A stretch of 35,380 bases of DNA from Flavobacteriaceae bacterium (GTDB lineage Bacteria > Bacteroidota > Bacteroidia > Flavobacteriales > Flavobacteriaceae), in NCBI GenBank assembly GCA_947457255.1, contig CANGUZ010000024.1, forward strand, positions 1 through 35,380. Reading direction: 5' to 3'. The position numbers and the translations under genes were made by a program. This document shows, piece after piece, positions 33,641 to 35,380 of this stretch. The notes under the pieces were generated by a model. That model did no database searches. It was given only the letters and a program-made list of their open reading frames with translations, and was not told the DNA's origin. Position 1 is the stretch's first letter. The number at the start of each line of letters is the position of its first letter.

Positions 33641-34885
33641 CTATGCGTTAAACTCTTCTTTCAATATGCGCATTACCTCTAAAATTGTTTCCTCTTCTAG
33701 GTCTGTCCTTCTTACTAAATCATTTACATCTTGTTTTAGAATACTTCTTGCCGTATCTAAACCAATTTTTGCAAATTCTTCGATTACCCATTCATCTATC
33801 TCATCAGAGAACTCAGTTAATTCAACGTCATCTTCTTCTTCCGCTACATTTCCTTCTCTAATAACGTCTAACTCATAACCTGTCAATTGACCTGCCAATT
33901 TAATGTTATGACCCCCACGACCAATAGCTTTAGAAACTTCTTCTAATTTCAAGAAAACTTCGGCTCTTTTTGTTTCTTCATTAATTTTTATTGAAGAAAC
34001 TTTTGCAGGACTCAAAGCTCTTGTAATATATAATTGAATGTTACTTGTATAATTAATTACATCAATATTTTCGTTTCCTAATTCACGAACTATCCCGTGA
34101 ATACGAGATCCTTTCATCCCTACACATGCTCCAACAGGATCAATTCTATCGTCATAAGAATCTACAGCTACTTTTGCTTTTTCGCCAGGAATTCTCACTA
34201 CATTTTTAACCATTATTAAACCGTCGAAAACCTCAGGAATTTCTTGTTCAAATAATTTTTCTAAAAACTTTTCTGAAGTTCTAGACATTATAATTTGAGG
34301 CTTGTTTCCTTTTAATTCTACATTTTCAATTATTCCGCGAACATTATCGCCTTTACGGAAAAAGTCAGATGGAATTTGTTTTTCTTTTGGTAAAATGATT
34401 TCATTTCCTTCGTCATCTACTAAAATGACTACTCTAGGACGAACGTGATGCACTTCGGCAGTATATATTTCTCCTATTAAATCTTTAAATTGTTTATAAA
34501 GATTTGTATTATCATGTTCGTGAATTTTAGAAATTAAATTCTGGCGCAAAGCAAGAATAGCTCTTCGTCCCAAATCAATTAATTTTACTTCTTCTGATAC
34601 TTCTTCACCAATCTCGAAATCAGGTTCTATTTTTCTAGCCTCAGTTAATGTAATTTCTAAATGATCTAAATCTAAATCATCATCAGCTACAATAACTCTT
34701 CTTTGCCAAATTTCCATATCTCCTTTATCAGGATTGATAATGATATCGAAATTATCATCCGAACCAAATTTTTTCTTCAATGCATTTCTAAATACATCTT
34801 CTAAAATCGCCATAAGCGTTACACGATCAATAAGTTTATCGTCTTTAAACTCTGAAAATGAATCGATTAATGCTAAATTTTCCAT
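33641..34885 (-). CDS. nusA: Transcription termination/antitermination factor NusA
   Basis: Binds RNA polymerase and modulates pausing, termination and antitermination. The 414-residue protein has the N-terminal RNAP-binding domain (about 1-125), an S1 domain (about 130-200, YTAEVHHVRPRVVILVDDEG), and two KH domains with GxxG loops: VGMKGSRIHGIVREL (about 250) and AIGRGGHNIKLAGQL (about 320). An acidic C-terminus follows, shorter than the E. coli protein, which has two extra acidic-repeat domains. It is 13 nt after rimP and 93 nt before infB, the widespread gene order. Confidence 0.97.
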   Translation of the reverse strand: MENLALIDSFSEFKDDKLIDRVTLMAILEDVFRNALKKKFGSDDNFDIIINPDKGDMEIWQRRVIVADDDLDLDHLEITLTEARKIEPDFEIGEEVSEEVKLIDLGRRAILALRQNLISKIHEHDNTNLYKQFKDLIGEIYTAEVHHVRPRVVILVDDEGNEIILPKEKQIPSDFFRKGDNVRGIIENVELKGNKPQIIMSRTSEKFLEKLFEQEIPEVFDGLIMVKNVVRIPGEKAKVAVDSYDDRIDPVGACVGMKGSRIHGIVRELGNENIDVINYTSNIQLYITRALSPAKVSSIKINEETKRAEVFLKLEEVSKAIGRGGHNIKLAGQLTGYELDVIREGNVAEEEDDVELTEFSDEIDEWVIEEFAKIGLDTARSILKQDVNDLVRRTDLEEETILEVMRILKEEFNA

Positions 34886-34898
34886 GCCAACTTTTTAA

Positions 34899-35363
34899 TT
34901 AAAATGTTACTGTAACAATTGCTTCTTTTATTTCTGAATAAAGTATTTCCTGTCTTTTTTGAACAGTTTCCTTTCCTTTTCCAACTTTTTTTGGTTCTCT
35001 AGCTTCCCAAGCTAAAGTAATAAATTCTTCGTTAGCATCTACTAACTGGGCTTCTATTGTTTCGTTTGCAAGTTTTACAATTAATGTTCTGCCAACGTTT
35101 TTTTTATATTGTCTAACCATTTTTAATGGCGATCCTACTCCTACCGACGCCACTTCTAAAGAAAAATCTTGCTCCTCTCGATCTAAATTATTTTCAATGG
35201 CACGACTAATGTCTATACAATCCTGCAAAATTACTCCATTATCTGCATCTAAAGTTACAATAACTTTAAAACTATCAGTAATAGTCAAATCAATTAGGAA
35301 AACAGCTGGCTTTTCTGTCAATCCTTCATTTATCAAATGATATACCTTTTCTTTAAATGTCAT
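34899..35363 (-). CDS. rimP: Ribosome maturation factor RimP
   Basis: Needed for maturation of the 30S ribosomal subunit. The 154-residue length is standard. The N-terminal domain contains [21 protein letters not shown] and the conserved [13 protein letters not shown], followed by the signature [24 protein letters not shown], shown here only in part: [11 protein letters not shown]; the C-terminal SH3-like domain follows ([18 protein letters not shown]). It is the first gene of rimP-nusA-infB on the minus strand. Only 17 bases of upstream sequence are in the window, so its promoter cannot be judged. Confidence 0.95.
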   Translation of the reverse strand: MTFKEKVYHLINEGLTEKPAVFLIDLTITDSFKVIVTLDADNGVILQDCIDISRAIENNLDREEQDFSLEVASVGVGSPLKMVRQYKKNVGRTLIVKLANETIEAQLVDANEEFITLAWEAREPKKVGKGKETVQKRQEILYSEIKEAIVTVTF

Positions 35364-35380
35364 ATTTTATAAAAAGAGGC

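Noticed and set aside
1..35380. CRISPR arrays, insertion sequences, prophage, integrase or attachment sites
   Set aside because: I saw no regularly spaced repeats, transposase motifs or att-like duplications.

Overview
The window reads as chromosomal DNA of a Flavobacterium-like member of the Bacteroidota. It is AT-rich, it carries a complete alternative complex III (ACIII) operon running directly into aa3 cytochrome oxidase genes, its promoters match the Bacteroidota pattern TTTG - about 19 nt - TAnnTTTG, and it has a class II HMG-CoA reductase, a TonB-dependent receptor and a type III pantothenate kinase. Almost all of it is dense protein-coding sequence. I see no insertion sequence, prophage, integron or CRISPR array, and no gene-free stretch over 300 bases.

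Layout. (1) 1-2595, plus strand: the tail of a probable antitoxin, a RelE/ParE-like toxin, then HMG-CoA reductase and a TTG-initiated GHMP kinase of the mevalonate pathway, closed by a hairpin terminator. (2) 2614-8889, minus strand: an envelope-biogenesis cluster in the order coaX, beta-barrel outer-membrane protein, lptC, 62-residue membrane protein, CNNM/CorC-type protein, PpiD-like foldase. (3) 8938-9093: tRNA-Phe(GAA) with a near-consensus promoter and a bidirectional terminator. (4) 9118-16493: a sugar locus that I read as sucrose uptake and use. It has a TonB-dependent receptor, an SLC45/GPH-type inner-membrane transporter, a GH100-like (neutral invertase-like) hydrolase and a PfkB-family fructokinase on the minus strand. 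A divergent LacI-family regulator lies on the plus strand, and two near-identical palindromic operators exactly 21 bp apart sit between the two transcription units. (5) 16477-18512, minus strand: queG and ruvB. (6) 18590-30079, minus strand: the respiratory operon actA-actB-actC-actD-actE-actF-coxB-coxA, which takes electrons from menaquinol through ACIII to cytochrome aa3. (7) 30297-30686, plus strand: a small secreted SPOR-domain protein. (8) 30743-35363, minus strand: rimP-nusA-infB, the conserved translation/transcription factor operon.

The sugar locus is the most interesting part. It resembles the Xanthomonas sux arrangement (receptor, transporter, sucrose-cleaving enzyme, LacI regulator), but the enzyme here looks like a distant GH100 invertase and there is no SusD partner. 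Other points worth a second look are the six-haem ActA fusion, histidine-rich tails or inserts in three neighbouring respiratory subunits, a REP-like palindrome between nusA and infB, a variant -7 element shared by three genes, and a stable intergenic hairpin inside the sugar operon. I found no convincing wholly new system; the rest is well-known core biology.
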